DNA of 64,000 nucleotides from Pseudomonas lurida (lineage in GTDB: Bacteria > Pseudomonadota > Gammaproteobacteria > Pseudomonadales > Pseudomonadaceae): contig NZ_JAAMRE010000022.1 in NCBI RefSeq assembly GCF_013522705.1, positions 1-64,000 on the forward strand, written 5' to 3'. Within the stretch, counting starts at the first letter, position 1. Every line of letters starts with the position of its first letter. Positions 26,632 through 35,969 of this stretch are shown here, piece by piece. Position numbers and translations under genes: made by a program. The notes beneath the pieces are model-generated. The model was not told where the DNA came from. It saw only the letters and a program-made list of their open reading frames with translations, and made no database searches.

Positions 26632-27582
26632 CTGATCGTCCCCACGCTCTGCGTGGGAATGCCGCTTGGGACGCTCCGCGTCCCGCCAAGCGCCGCAGGT
26701 TTTGGCTATTGCGCACAGGCGCCGCGGAGCGTCACGGGCTGCATTCCCACGCGAGCGTGGGAACGATCTTGATGCCTGGTTGAATGGCGCGCGCTGATCG
26801 TCCCCACGCTCTGCGTGGGAATGCCGCCTGGGACGCTCCGCGTCCCGCCAGGCGCCGCAAGTTTTGGCCACTGTGCACGGGCGACGCGGAGCGTCACGGG
26901 CTGCATTCCCACGCGGGAGCGTGGGAACGATCTTGATGCCTGATTGAATGACGCCCACTGATCGTCCCCACGCTCTGCGTGGGAATGCCGCTTGGGACGC
27001 TCCGCGTCCCCCCAAGCGCCGCAGGTTTTGGCCACTGTGCACAGGTGACGCGGAGCGTCACGGGCTGCATTCCCACGCGAGCGTGGGAACGATCTTGATG
27101 CCTGGTTGAATGGCGCGCGCTGATCGTCCCCACGCTCTGCGTGGGAATGCCGCTTGGGACGCTCCGCGTCCCGCCAGGCGCCGCAGGTTTTGGCCACTGT
27201 GCACGGGTGACGCGGAGCGTCACGGCTGCATTCCCACGCGGGAGCGTGGGAACGATCTTGATGCCTGATTGAATGGCGCGCGCTGATCGTCCCCACGCTC
27301 TGCGTGGGAATGCCGCTTGGGACGCTCCGCGTCCCGCCAAGCGCCGCAGGTTTTGGCTATTGCGCACAGGTGACGCGGAGCGTCACGGGCTGCATTCCCA
27401 CGCGAGCGTGGGAACGATCTTGATGCCTGGTTGAATGGCGCCCACTGAGCGCTCCCACGCTCTGCGTGGGATTGCCACCTGGGACGCTCCGCGTCCCCCC
27501 AGGCGCCGCAGGTTTCGGCCACCGTGCACGGGCGACGCGGAGCGTCGCGGGCTGCATTCCCACGCGGGAGCGTGGGAACGAT
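26632..27582. repeat. Tandem array of six REPIN-like units (162-164 bp), family 1
   Basis: Units start at 26632, 26794, 26958, 27120, 27283 and 27445; the last is partial. Each holds CTGATCGTCCCCACGCTCTG, a GGACGCTCCGCGTCC palindrome, GCCGCAGGTTTTGGC, a CGCGGAGCGTCAC palindrome, a closing GCGTGGGAACGATC arm and a linker (TTGATGCCTGATTGAATG or TTGATGCCTGGTTGAATG). Units 1, 3 and 5 share the short closing hairpin GCGAGCG and the GGTT linker; units 2, 4 and 6 have GCGGGAGCG, and 2 and 4 have the GATT linker. Open frames across the array are by-products of the repeat. It ends 57 nt from the livF stop. Confidence 0.92.
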
Positions 27583-27639
27583 GCCCCCGGTTTGTACCGG
27601 GGCTTGCCCCCTCCTCAGGGTACTGCGTCGTGATTCAGA

Positions 27640-28356
27640 TCAGTGGCCGCCGAGGTAGGCGTTGCGCACTTCCTCATTGACCAGCAGTTCCTTGCCGGTG
27701 CCCGTCAGGCGAATCTCACCGTTGACCATCACATACGCGCGGTCCGACAAACGCAGTGCGTGGTTGGCGTTCTGTTCCACCAGAAAAATCGTCATCCCGG
27801 TAGCCGCCAACTCGCGCAGGGTGGAAAAGATCTGCTTCACCACAATCGGCGCCAGGCCCAGGCTCGGCTCATCCAACAGCAACAGCTTGGGCCGGCTCAT
27901 CAGTGCGCGGGCGATGGCGAGCATTTGCTGTTCGCCGCCGGACATGGTCATGGCGCGCTGGTTACGCCGCTCCTTAAGGCGCGGGAACAGCTCGAACATG
28001 CGCTGCATATCTTCACCGGCGAACTTGTCACCGATCGGAATGGTGCCCATCAGCAGGTTTTCCTCGACGGTCATGTCGGGGAATACCCGCCGCCCTTCCG
28101 GCGACTGCGCGATGCCGTTGGAGGCAATGTAGTGGGACGACTTGTGGGTAATGTCGACGCCGTTGTAGAGAATCTGCCCCGACTCGGCCCGTGGCTGGCC
28201 GAAGATCGACATCAGCAATGTGGACTTACCCGCACCGTTGGAGCCGATCAGGCTGACGGTTTCGCCTTCGTTAATGTGCAGCGAGACTTTTTTCAGGGCC
28301 TGGATCGGGCCGTAGAACACGTCCAGGTCCTTCATTTCGAGGATAGGTGCACTCAT
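27640..28356 (-). CDS. livF: Branched-chain amino acid ABC transporter ATPase LivF
   Basis: 238-residue ATPase. Walker A GSNGAGKSTLLMSIFG, signature MSGGEQQMLAIARALMS, Walker B LLLLDEPSLGLAP, and the H-loop region IFLVEQNANHAL. Last gene of livKHMGF; its ATG overlaps the livG stop as ATGA. With LivG it powers high-affinity leucine/isoleucine/valine import (Bra system in P. aeruginosa). Confidence 0.96.
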   Translation of the reverse strand: MSAPILEMKDLDVFYGPIQALKKVSLHINEGETVSLIGSNGAGKSTLLMSIFGQPRAESGQILYNGVDITHKSSHYIASNGIAQSPEGRRVFPDMTVEENLLMGTIPIGDKFAGEDMQRMFELFPRLKERRNQRAMTMSGGEQQMLAIARALMSRPKLLLLDEPSLGLAPIVVKQIFSTLRELAATGMTIFLVEQNANHALRLSDRAYVMVNGEIRLTGTGKELLVNEEVRNAYLGGH

Positions 28357-29228
28357 ACCAGTTCCTCTTCGTCGGCGCCCAGGTAGGCGGCGATCACTTT
28401 GGGGTCGTTGCGGATCGCGTCCGGCCCGCCCTCGGCGATCACGTTGCCGTGGTCCAGCACCACGATATGATCGGAAATACTCATCACCATGCCCATGTCA
28501 TGTTCAATCAACACCACCGTAAGGTCGTGTTCGTCGCGCAACAGGCGAATCATCGCGCTGAGGGCTTCGGTTTCCTGGGGGTTGAGGCCCGCCGCCGGCT
28601 CGTCCAGGCAGATGATCTGCGGCCGGGTGCACATGGCGCGGGCAATTTCCAGGCGCCGCTGCTGGCCGTAGGAAAGCTCACCGGCCAGCCGGTTGGCGCA
28701 GTCCACCAGGTCCACCACTTCCAGCCAGTAGAACGCATGGTCAAGGGCGTCACTCTCGGCCTTGCGGTAACCCTTGGTGTTGAGGATGCCCGCCAGCATG
28801 TTGCGGTTGACCCACATGTGCTGCGCCACCAGCAGGTTTTCCACCACGGACATTTCCTTGAACAGGCGGATATTCTGGAACGTACGCGCCAGCCCCGCGC
28901 GATTCACCAAGTGGGTGCCGCCGAACATTTTGTAGTACACGCGGCTGAGGAAGCTTTTCGGCGACACGAAATCGGCGGCCTGGAAGCGCTCGCCCAGCAG
29001 CTGGATCACGTTGGTCTGCTTGCCACGCACGTTGAGCTGGATCTTGCCGCCACTGGCTTTGTAGAAACCGGTAAGGCAGTTGAACACCGTGGTCTTGCCG
29101 GCGCCGTTGGGGCCGATCAGGGCGAAGATCGAGTTGCGTTCGACCTTGAGGCTCACATCGCTCAGGGCCTTGATGCCACCGAAGTGCATCATCAGGTGTT
29201 CCACGGAAAGCACGACTTCCTTATTCAT
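28353..29228 (-). CDS. livG: Branched-chain amino acid ABC transporter ATPase LivG
   Basis: 291-residue ATPase, longer than LivF as usual. Walker A GPNGAGKTTVFNCLTG, signature LSYGQQRRLEIARAM, Walker B IICLDEPAAGLNP and VVLIEHDMGMVM. It overlaps livM and livF by ATGA at either end, implying coupled translation and stoichiometric synthesis. Confidence 0.96.
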   Translation of the reverse strand: MNKEVVLSVEHLMMHFGGIKALSDVSLKVERNSIFALIGPNGAGKTTVFNCLTGFYKASGGKIQLNVRGKQTNVIQLLGERFQAADFVSPKSFLSRVYYKMFGGTHLVNRAGLARTFQNIRLFKEMSVVENLLVAQHMWVNRNMLAGILNTKGYRKAESDALDHAFYWLEVVDLVDCANRLAGELSYGQQRRLEIARAMCTRPQIICLDEPAAGLNPQETEALSAMIRLLRDEHDLTVVLIEHDMGMVMSISDHIVVLDHGNVIAEGGPDAIRNDPKVIAAYLGADEEELV

Positions 29229-30502
29229 GGCGCCACTCCCTTGCGTGGTGTCACACCGGTGCGGCTGATGCGGATCAAACCGCGCGGTCGCCAGATCATC
29301 ATCACCACCATCAACACCCCGAACAGCAGCACGCGGTATTCCGAGAAGCTGCGCAGCAGTTCCGGTGCGACGGTCAATACGAACGCGGCAATCACCACGC
29401 CCACCGTCGAGCCCATGCCGCCCAACACCACGATGGCCAGGATCAACGCCGATTCGAAGAAGGTGAACGACGACGGGTTGACGAAACCTTGGTAACTGGC
29501 GAAGAACACACCGGCCAGGCCGGCCGTGGAAGCGCCGATGGTGAACGCCGAGAGCTTGACCAGTACATGGTTCAGGCCCATGGAGCGGCAGGCGATCTCA
29601 TCCTCGCGCAGGGCTTCCCAGGCACGACCGACCGGCATGCGCGTGAGGCGATGCTTGATGTACAGCACAGCCAGCACCACCAGGAACAGCACGATGTAGA
29701 TGAACATGAACTTGATATTGGCGTTGTACTCGATACCGAAGAACTCGTGGAACGGAATCCCACCCTCCTTGGCCTTGCGCCCGAACTCAAGGCCCAGGAA
29801 GGTCGGCGAAGGCACCGGCATACCGTTCGGGCCGCCGGTGAACGACAACCAGTTGTTGAGGACCAGGCGAATGATTTCTCCAAAGCCCAAGGTCACGATG
29901 GCCAGGTAGTCACCGTGCATTCGCAGCACCGGGAAGCCGAGTATGCAGCCCGCCAGCGCCGCTGCGATGGCCGCCAGTGGCAGCACGCTCCAGAAGCCCA
30001 GGCCCAGGTATTGATAACCCAGCGCCAGGCCGTAGGCACCGATGGCGTAGAACGCCACGTAACCCAGGTCGAGCAGCCCGGCCAGGCCGACCACGATGTT
30101 CAGGCCCAGGCCCAGCAACACGTAGATCAGGCCGAGGATCACCACGGTCAGCAGGTATTTGTTGGCGAAGATGGGAAACACGATGGCGATCACAATCAGC
30201 GCCGGGATGATCCAGCGCAGCCGCGACTTGTAGTCAGGCGCCAGCACATGCACACCCGAGCCGCTGCTTTCAAAACCCTGCAGGATCTTCAAGCCCTTGG
30301 GGGTTTGCAGGAACAGGCTCATGGCGAAGCGGCCGACCATCACGATGGCGACCAACAGGCCCACACGCGCCGGTTCCAGGTTGAAGCTATAGCCGTCGAG
30401 GACCACGCCGACGATCGGGCCGAACACGATCAGCGAAATCAGCCCGGCAAGGACCGTATCGACGACACTTTTCTTGATATCGATGGGTTTGGCAGCAGAC
30501 AT
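29225..30502 (-). CDS. livM: Branched-chain amino acid ABC transporter permease LivM
   Basis: 425-residue permease. The N-terminal ~90 residues form an extension with two hydrophobic segments (VLAGLISLIVFGPIVGVVLD and GLLVAIVMVGRFAMSLF), as in gamma-proteobacterial LivM. The core has about eight helices with GLNIVVGLAGLLDLGYVAFY and the cytoplasmic coupling loop around AWEALREDEIACRSMGLN. It is 3 nt from livH and overlaps livG. Confidence 0.95.
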   Translation of the reverse strand: MSAAKPIDIKKSVVDTVLAGLISLIVFGPIVGVVLDGYSFNLEPARVGLLVAIVMVGRFAMSLFLQTPKGLKILQGFESSGSGVHVLAPDYKSRLRWIIPALIVIAIVFPIFANKYLLTVVILGLIYVLLGLGLNIVVGLAGLLDLGYVAFYAIGAYGLALGYQYLGLGFWSVLPLAAIAAALAGCILGFPVLRMHGDYLAIVTLGFGEIIRLVLNNWLSFTGGPNGMPVPSPTFLGLEFGRKAKEGGIPFHEFFGIEYNANIKFMFIYIVLFLVVLAVLYIKHRLTRMPVGRAWEALREDEIACRSMGLNHVLVKLSAFTIGASTAGLAGVFFASYQGFVNPSSFTFFESALILAIVVLGGMGSTVGVVIAAFVLTVAPELLRSFSEYRVLLFGVLMVVMMIWRPRGLIRISRTGVTPRKGVAP

Positions 30503-30505
30503 GTT

Positions 30506-31420
30506 TTACACCTTAGCCACGAGCGGACGACCCAGCAGGCCTTGAGGACGGAAAATCAGGATCACCACCAGCAGGGAGAAACTGAATACGTCTTTGTAGT
30601 CAGAGTTGATCAACCCCGAGAACAGCGATTCGGAAATCCCGAGGATGATCCCGCCGAGCATCGCCCCAGGCAGGGAACCGATGCCGCCGAGGACCGCGGC
30701 GGTGAAGGCCTTGATGCCAATGATGAAACCGGCATAGAAATCGAACGTGCCGTAGTTGAGGGTGATCAATACGCCGGCCAGCGCGGCCATGGCGGCACCG
30801 ATCACAAACACGTAGGAAATCACGCGGTCGGTGTTGATCCCCAGGATCGAGGCCATCTTGCGGTCTTGCTGGGTAGCGCGGCACATGCGGCCGAGCTTGG
30901 TGTACTTGATGATGTAGGTGAGCAACGCCATGCCGGCAAACGCCGCCACGAGGATGAAGACCTTGGTGTACGTCAGTTGGACGAACCCGCTGCCGATGTC
31001 GACGCGCCAGGCGCCGGCCAGCAGGGTGGGGATGCCTTGTTGTTTCGCGCCCTGGGCGATCTGCGCGTAGTTCTGCAGGATCAGGGAGATGCCGATGGCG
31101 CTGATCAGCGGGGCCAATCGGGTGGAGTTGCGCAGCGGTTTGTAGGCGACACGCTCGATGACCCAGCCGTACACGCCGGTGACGACTACGGTGAAGATCA
31201 AAGTGCCGAGAATGAGCAGCGGGAAGGATTCGATGCCGAAGTAAGCCAGCAGTGCCAGACTGATCGCCGCGAGGTAAGCGGAAATCATATAAACCTCGCC
31301 GTGGGCGAAGTTGATCATGCCAATGATGCCGTAGACCATTGTGTAGCCGATGGCGATCAGGCCATAGACCGACCCGAGGGTCAGCCCATTGACCAGTTGC
31401 TGCAGGAAAATACCATCCAT
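30506..31420 (-). CDS. livH: Branched-chain amino acid ABC transporter permease LivH
   Basis: 304-residue inner-membrane permease. The N-terminus LQQLVNGLTLGSVYGLIAIG and YGIIGMINFAHGEVYMISAY are conserved, and the coupling loop MCRATQQDRKMASILGIN follows the middle helices. It pairs with LivM. It lies 122 nt downstream of livK, with a REP palindrome in the gap that may reduce permease expression relative to the binding protein. Confidence 0.96.
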   Translation of the reverse strand: MDGIFLQQLVNGLTLGSVYGLIAIGYTMVYGIIGMINFAHGEVYMISAYLAAISLALLAYFGIESFPLLILGTLIFTVVVTGVYGWVIERVAYKPLRNSTRLAPLISAIGISLILQNYAQIAQGAKQQGIPTLLAGAWRVDIGSGFVQLTYTKVFILVAAFAGMALLTYIIKYTKLGRMCRATQQDRKMASILGINTDRVISYVFVIGAAMAALAGVLITLNYGTFDFYAGFIIGIKAFTAAVLGGIGSLPGAMLGGIILGISESLFSGLINSDYKDVFSFSLLVVILIFRPQGLLGRPLVAKV

Positions 31421-31511
31421 AACGCAATCTCACGCGGTGAGCACCTGCACACCCTGAGGTGCGCGGCGCTTCTGGAGGAAAAGTCAGATCTCAAACACAA
31501 CACTGTCCCAC

Positions 31512-31538
31512 TGTGGGAGGGGCTTGCCCCCTCCCACA
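31512..31538. repeat. REP palindrome, family 2 (single), livK-livH spacer
   Basis: TGTGGGAGGGGC and its complement around TTGC form a strong hairpin immediately after the livK stop. It has no T-tract. In binding-protein operons such hairpins can protect the upstream mRNA and so raise binding protein over permease levels; that is inferred for this site. Confidence 0.75.
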
Positions 31539-31542
31539 TGGA

Positions 31543-32679
31543 TTACTTCTGCTTTTCCAGCTGGTGGTATTTGCCGTCTTTATCCCACTGGTAAACCACG
31601 TAGTCGGAGATTTTCAGGTCGCCCTTGGCGTCCCAGGTCTTCTCGCCCATCACGGTCTTGACCGGATTGGCTTTGAGCCATTTGGCGGCGTCTTCGCCTT
31701 TGTTGGATTTGGCGCCATTGAAGCCGGCGGCCAGGGCCTGGATCGAGGCATAGGCGTACAAGGTGTAGCCTTCGGGCTCGGTGCCGTTTTTGCGGAACTC
31801 TTCCACGACGGTCTTGCTGTCCGGCAGCAGGCGCGGGTCGGCGCCGAAGGTCATGTAGACGCCATCCACGTACTGCGCACCACCGGCGGTAGCCACCAAT
31901 TCGTCAGTCACGATGCCGTCATCGGACATGAACTTGACGTCCTTGAGGCCCGCTTCACGAATCTGGCGAACCAGGGGACCGGCTTCCGGGTGCAGGCCAC
32001 CGAAGTACACAACGTCGGCGCCCAGGGAGCGGATCTTGGTGACCAGGGCGCTGAAGTCTTTCTCGCCACGGGTCAGGCCTTCTTCCAGCACCGGCTTGAC
32101 GCCACGCTTGGTCAACTGCGCAGCGGTGGCGTCGGCCAGGCCCTTGCCGTAGGTGTCCTTGTCGTTGATCACCGCGATTTTCTTGCCCTTGAGCACATCG
32201 ACGATGTAGTCGCCGGCGACGATGCCCTGCTGGTCGTCACGCCCGCACATGCGGAACATGGCGCCCAGGCCGCGCTCGGTGACCTGCGGGTTGGTAGAGC
32301 CTGGGGTGATCGCGATGATGCCCGCTTCGTCATACACCTCGGACGCCGGGATGGTGTTCGACGAGCAGAAGTGCCCGACCACGCCGATGACTTTGTCCTG
32401 GTCCGCCAGGCGGTTGGCGACGGCCACGGCCTGCTTGGGTTCGCAGGCGTCGTCACCGGCCACCAGCTTGATCTGTTCGCCGTTGATGCCGCCAGCCTTG
32501 TTGATCACATCGGCTGCCGCCTGGGCACCCTTCATGTATTGCTCACCGAAAGCGGCGTTGGCGCCGGTCATCGGCCCCGCTACGCCAATCTTCACATCAG
32601 CTTGAACAAACGCAGAAACACCCAGCGCCGCTGCCACGGCGAGAGCAAGAAAGCCTTTCTTGTAAAACGTCTGGGACAT
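31543..32679 (-). CDS. livK: Branched-chain amino acid ABC transporter substrate-binding protein
   Basis: 378-residue periplasmic protein with a signal peptide (residues 1-26, FYKKGFLALAVAAALGVSAF, cleavage at VQA/DV). The mature start DVKIGVAGPMTGANAAFGEQ and the disulfide region DDACEPKQAV...GHFCSSNT match LivJ/LivK/BraC. It binds Leu, Ile, Val and often Ala or Thr. ATG 32679 was chosen over the upstream 32724 start because it begins the signal peptide directly. Promoter region expected in 32680-33050. Confidence 0.95.
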   Translation of the reverse strand: MSQTFYKKGFLALAVAAALGVSAFVQADVKIGVAGPMTGANAAFGEQYMKGAQAAADVINKAGGINGEQIKLVAGDDACEPKQAVAVANRLADQDKVIGVVGHFCSSNTIPASEVYDEAGIIAITPGSTNPQVTERGLGAMFRMCGRDDQQGIVAGDYIVDVLKGKKIAVINDKDTYGKGLADATAAQLTKRGVKPVLEEGLTRGEKDFSALVTKIRSLGADVVYFGGLHPEAGPLVRQIREAGLKDVKFMSDDGIVTDELVATAGGAQYVDGVYMTFGADPRLLPDSKTVVEEFRKNGTEPEGYTLYAYASIQALAAGFNGAKSNKGEDAAKWLKANPVKTVMGEKTWDAKGDLKISDYVVYQWDKDGKYHQLEKQK

Positions 32680-33053
32680 GAGTGGTGCTCCGATATTTTT
32701 GATTTTAGGCACGACAACTTGCATTCAAACTTTTCACCGAAAGCTCAGAGCAAGCCGCGTGCCATTACTTTTTTATTCTTCAAAAAGACACGGTGTCATT
32801 GTTATTGCAGGCGTTTCGTCTCCGCATGCCAGCACGTGCAACCCTCTGGCACGCCCAGGTGCAACCTAAAGCTGTAAAAGGTACAACCATTACCGGTCGC
32901 ACCTGCAACCAGAGCGATAAACACCACTTCCTACAGCGGTAACCGTAGGCGTAACGGAACTGCACATTTACAGTGCGCGTTTGCTACGACTTGCACCAAT
33001 ACAGATGAGTAGCCTGCTAAGAAAATGCGCGGCTTTGGGGGGTATTTCGCTGA
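32680..33053. other. livK upstream region
   Basis: 374 nt between livK (minus, reading away) and the stop of the amaA-like gene. It should hold the livK promoter and leader. Several GTGCAACC-type words lie at 32836-32870, but no assignable operator or RNA was found. No protein-coding frame is convincing. Confidence 0.45.
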
Positions 33054-34337
33054 TCAGATAACGATCCTCAGGCATTGCCCCGCGTGATACAGCGAAAACC
33101 CGGCTTCATACAGGCAGCTGCGCAGGCCCACCGCCGCCAGTGGTTGCATCGGCGCAAACGGGATCGGCAGCGCCTGGGGATTCTGGTGACATAGATAGTC
33201 GGCAAACGCCTTACCCACCACACTGCCCGTGGTCACGCCGCGCCCGTTGTAGCCGGTAACCGCCACCAGCCCCGGGGCCGGCTCGAACAAGCGCATCAAG
33301 TGGTCGGGAGTAAAGGCGATGCAGCCGGTCCAGGTATATTCCCACTGCACCGATTTGAGGTACGGAAAGTAGTGCTGCTGCACCCGGTCGGCCCACGCCT
33401 TGAGGAACCACGTCGGTTTCTGGTTGCCATTGCCCAGGCTGCCGAGCAGCAGCCGGCCATCGGCATCGCGGCGGATGCTGCTCAAGACTTGGCGGGTGTC
33501 CCAGGAGCCCTGTCCACCGGGCAGGATTTGCTCGGCGGCGGCGTCTGCCAACGGGGCCGACGCGACTTGGTAGTAATAACCGGGGAAGAAGTTTCGTCGC
33601 AGCGCGGTCCATTCGCCTTCGGTGTAGGCGTTGGAGGCGATGACCACTTGGGCGGCACGCACCGCACCGTCGGCGGTCTGGACCGACCAGTCCGAGCCTT
33701 GGCGCTCCAGCCGCGTCACAGGGGAATGATCGAACAGTTGCCCACCCAGCCCTGCCGCCGCATTTGCCAGGCCGGTGGTGTAGGCCATGGGGTTGAGCGT
33801 GCCCGCGCGCCGGTCCAGCAAGGCGGCAGCGATCTTTTTGGTTCCGGTGGCGTGCTCGCAGGCTTGGCCGGTGAGTAATTCGACAGGCGCGCCACGGCGC
33901 TTCCATTGTTCCTCACGGCTGCGCAAGTCCGCCTCGCCACGGGCGTTGTGCGCCATGTGCAACGTGCCTTCGCGACGCAATTGGCAATCGATGGCGTATT
34001 TGTCGATCAGGCTGAACACCAGCGCCGGCGCCGCGCCGAGCATGCGGTTGAGCTGGCTGCCCACCGCTTCGCCGAAACCGGCTTCAATCTCGTCCGGCGG
34101 GATCCACAAGCCGGCATTCACCAACCCGACATTGCGCCCGGAACCGCCATGCCCGCTGCGATGGGCTTCGAGCACGGCGACGCTTTTACCCTGTTCCAGC
34201 AAATGGATCGCCGCCGATAGGCCGGTGATCCCGGCGCCGATCACACACACATCCACCTTGACCTCGCCGTTGAGCGCGGCACGATCCGGCCGGCTGGGGG
34301 TAAGGTGTTCCCACAAACATGCTTCGCGTAGTGCCAT
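33054..34337 (-). CDS. amaA: FAD-dependent oxidoreductase, probable L-pipecolate oxidase AmaA
   Basis: 427-residue DAO-family flavoprotein. The dinucleotide motif is VCVIGAGITGLSAAIHLLEQ (residues 28-47), with GGSGRNVGLVNAG binding FAD and a C-terminal LVAVTGYNGRGVTTGSVVGK. The neighbouring amaB and LysR genes reproduce the P. putida locus in which AmaA oxidises L-pipecolate to piperideine-6-carboxylate during D-lysine degradation. Without that context it could be taken for a gamma-glutamylputrescine oxidase (PuuB). ATG 34337 follows CCGGAG; an upstream GTG adds eight residues. Confidence 0.83.
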   Translation of the reverse strand: MALREACLWEHLTPSRPDRAALNGEVKVDVCVIGAGITGLSAAIHLLEQGKSVAVLEAHRSGHGGSGRNVGLVNAGLWIPPDEIEAGFGEAVGSQLNRMLGAAPALVFSLIDKYAIDCQLRREGTLHMAHNARGEADLRSREEQWKRRGAPVELLTGQACEHATGTKKIAAALLDRRAGTLNPMAYTTGLANAAAGLGGQLFDHSPVTRLERQGSDWSVQTADGAVRAAQVVIASNAYTEGEWTALRRNFFPGYYYQVASAPLADAAAEQILPGGQGSWDTRQVLSSIRRDADGRLLLGSLGNGNQKPTWFLKAWADRVQQHYFPYLKSVQWEYTWTGCIAFTPDHLMRLFEPAPGLVAVTGYNGRGVTTGSVVGKAFADYLCHQNPQALPIPFAPMQPLAAVGLRSCLYEAGFSLYHAGQCLRIVI

Positions 34338-34365
34338 TGCCAGACTCCGGAATGAACTCACAACC

Positions 34366-34477
34366 GATCGTTCCCACGCGGAGCGTGGGAATGTAGCCCA
34401 GGACGCTCCGCGTCCGCTTTCAGGTCGTGACGCGGAGCGTCACAGGATGCATTCCCACGCGGAGCGTGGGAACGATC
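34366..34477. repeat. REPIN-like compound palindrome, family 1, between amaB and amaA
   Basis: It starts GATCGTTCCCACGC and ends GCGTGGGAACGATC, with inner GGACGCTCCGCGTCC and GTGACGCGGAGCGTCAC. It ends 1 nt from the amaB stop codon and nearly fills the amaB-amaA spacer. Confidence 0.87.
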
Positions 34478-34478
34478 A

Positions 34479-35969
34479 TCAGTCGAAGGTGATGCCTTGC
34501 GCTAATGGCAGCTCCAGCGAGTAGTTCACGGTGTTGGTCTGGCGGCGCATGTACCCGCGCCACGCATCGGAACCGGATTCACGCCCGCCGCCGGTCTCTT
34601 TCTCGCCACCGAACGCGCCGCCGATTTCCGCGCCGCTCGGGCCGATGTTGACGTTGGCGATGCCACAGTCGCTGCCCACCGCCGACATGAACTGCTCAGC
34701 CTCGCGCACGTCGGTGGTGAAGATGCACGAGGACAGGCCTTGGGGCACGGCGTTGTTCAGGCGCAGGGCTTCGGCGAAGTCGGTGTAGCCGACCACATAC
34801 AGGATCGGCGCGAAGGTTTCGGTGCACACCACGTCGCTCTGCTCGGGCATTTCCACGATGGCCGGCGATACGTAGTAGGCGTCGGGGAAGGTGTCTTCCA
34901 GCTGGCGCTTGCCGCCGAACACCTTGCCGCCTTCGCTCAAGGCTTGCTCAAGGGCGTCCTGCATGTTGTCGAAGCCGTGCTTGTCGATCAGCGGGCCGAC
35001 CAGGTTGCCTTCCAGCGGGTGGCCGATGCGTACTTTCGAATACGCGGCCTTGAGACGGGTGACGATTTCGTCCTTGACCGACTCGTGGGCGATCAGCCGA
35101 CGCAGGGTGGTGCATCGCTGACCAGCGGTGCCGACCGCGCTGAACAAGATGGCGCGCACGGCCATGTCCAGGTCGGCGCTCGGGCCGAGGATCATGGCGT
35201 TGTTGCCGCCCAATTCGAGGATGCTGCGGGCGAAACGCGCGGCGACTTTGGGCGCCACTTCGCGGCCCATGCGGGTGCTGCCGGTGGCGCTGATCAGAGC
35301 CACGCGCGGATCGTCCACCAACGCGGCGCCGGCATCGCGACCGCCGATGATCACCTGGCTCAGGTACTCGGGGGCATCGCTGAAGGTTTTCGCGACGCGC
35401 TCGAACAGCGCCTGGCAGGCCAGCGCGGTGAGCGGGGTCTTTTCCGACGGTTTCCAAATCACGGCATTGCCGCATACCAGCGCCAGGGCGGTGTTCCAGG
35501 CCCACACTGCGACCGGAAAGTTGAACGCGCTGATCACGCCGACCACGCCCAGCGGGTGCCAGGTTTCACGCATATGATGGCCAGGGCGCTCAGAGGCGAT
35601 GGTCAAGCCGTACAGCTGACGGGACAGGCCGACAGCGAAGTCGCAGATGTCGATCATTTCCTGCACTTCACCCAAGCCCTCCTGGGTGATCTTGCCGGCT
35701 TCCCAGGACACCAGCTCGCCCAGGTCGGCCTTGTACTCGCGCAGGACATCGCCGAACTGGCGCACCAACTCACCGCGACGCGGCGCCGGCACCTTGCGCC
35801 AGGCCTCGAATGCATGCTCGGCGCGACTGACCTGTTGCTCCACCTCGGCGGCGCCTTCCCAGTGCACGCTGCCGATACGGCTGCCATCGATCGGCGAGTG
35901 CACGGGGTGTTTACCCGACTGGTACAACGCCGGGTTCACCCCGAGACGATCAAGCAATGCGGCAACCAT
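34479..35969 (-). CDS. amaB: Aldehyde dehydrogenase, L-aminoadipate semialdehyde type (AmaB)
   Basis: 496-residue NAD-dependent aldehyde dehydrogenase of the ALDH7 (antiquitin) type. Visible: NAD motif ALISATGSTRMGREVAP, catalytic glutamate in ILELGGNNAMI, catalytic cysteine in GTAGQRCTTLRRLIA, and the C-terminal SGAEIGGAFGGEKETGGGRE, which is characteristic of this subfamily. It oxidises piperideine-6-carboxylate/aminoadipate semialdehyde to 2-aminoadipate, the step after AmaA. Upstream of amaA on the same strand and divergent from a LysR gene. Confidence 0.92.
   Translation of the reverse strand: MVAALLDRLGVNPALYQSGKHPVHSPIDGSRIGSVHWEGAAEVEQQVSRAEHAFEAWRKVPAPRRGELVRQFGDVLREYKADLGELVSWEAGKITQEGLGEVQEMIDICDFAVGLSRQLYGLTIASERPGHHMRETWHPLGVVGVISAFNFPVAVWAWNTALALVCGNAVIWKPSEKTPLTALACQALFERVAKTFSDAPEYLSQVIIGGRDAGAALVDDPRVALISATGSTRMGREVAPKVAARFARSILELGGNNAMILGPSADLDMAVRAILFSAVGTAGQRCTTLRRLIAHESVKDEIVTRLKAAYSKVRIGHPLEGNLVGPLIDKHGFDNMQDALEQALSEGGKVFGGKRQLEDTFPDAYYVSPAIVEMPEQSDVVCTETFAPILYVVGYTDFAEALRLNNAVPQGLSSCIFTTDVREAEQFMSAVGSDCGIANVNIGPSGAEIGGAFGGEKETGGGRESGSDAWRGYMRRQTNTVNYSLELPLAQGITFD

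Noticed and set aside
26536..27563. Overlapping minus-strand open frames in the repeat array
   Set aside because: They are translations of the tandem REPIN units with repeated Arg/Ser/His-rich sequence and no independent evidence of coding.
26632..27582. Possible CRISPR array
   Set aside because: Units are 162-164 bp and nearly identical throughout, without unique spacers; no cas genes are nearby.
29489..31594. Antisense open frame of 701 codons opposite livM-livH
   Set aside because: The product is rich in His, Gln, Asp and Arg, as expected for the complement of membrane-protein genes; it has no family features.
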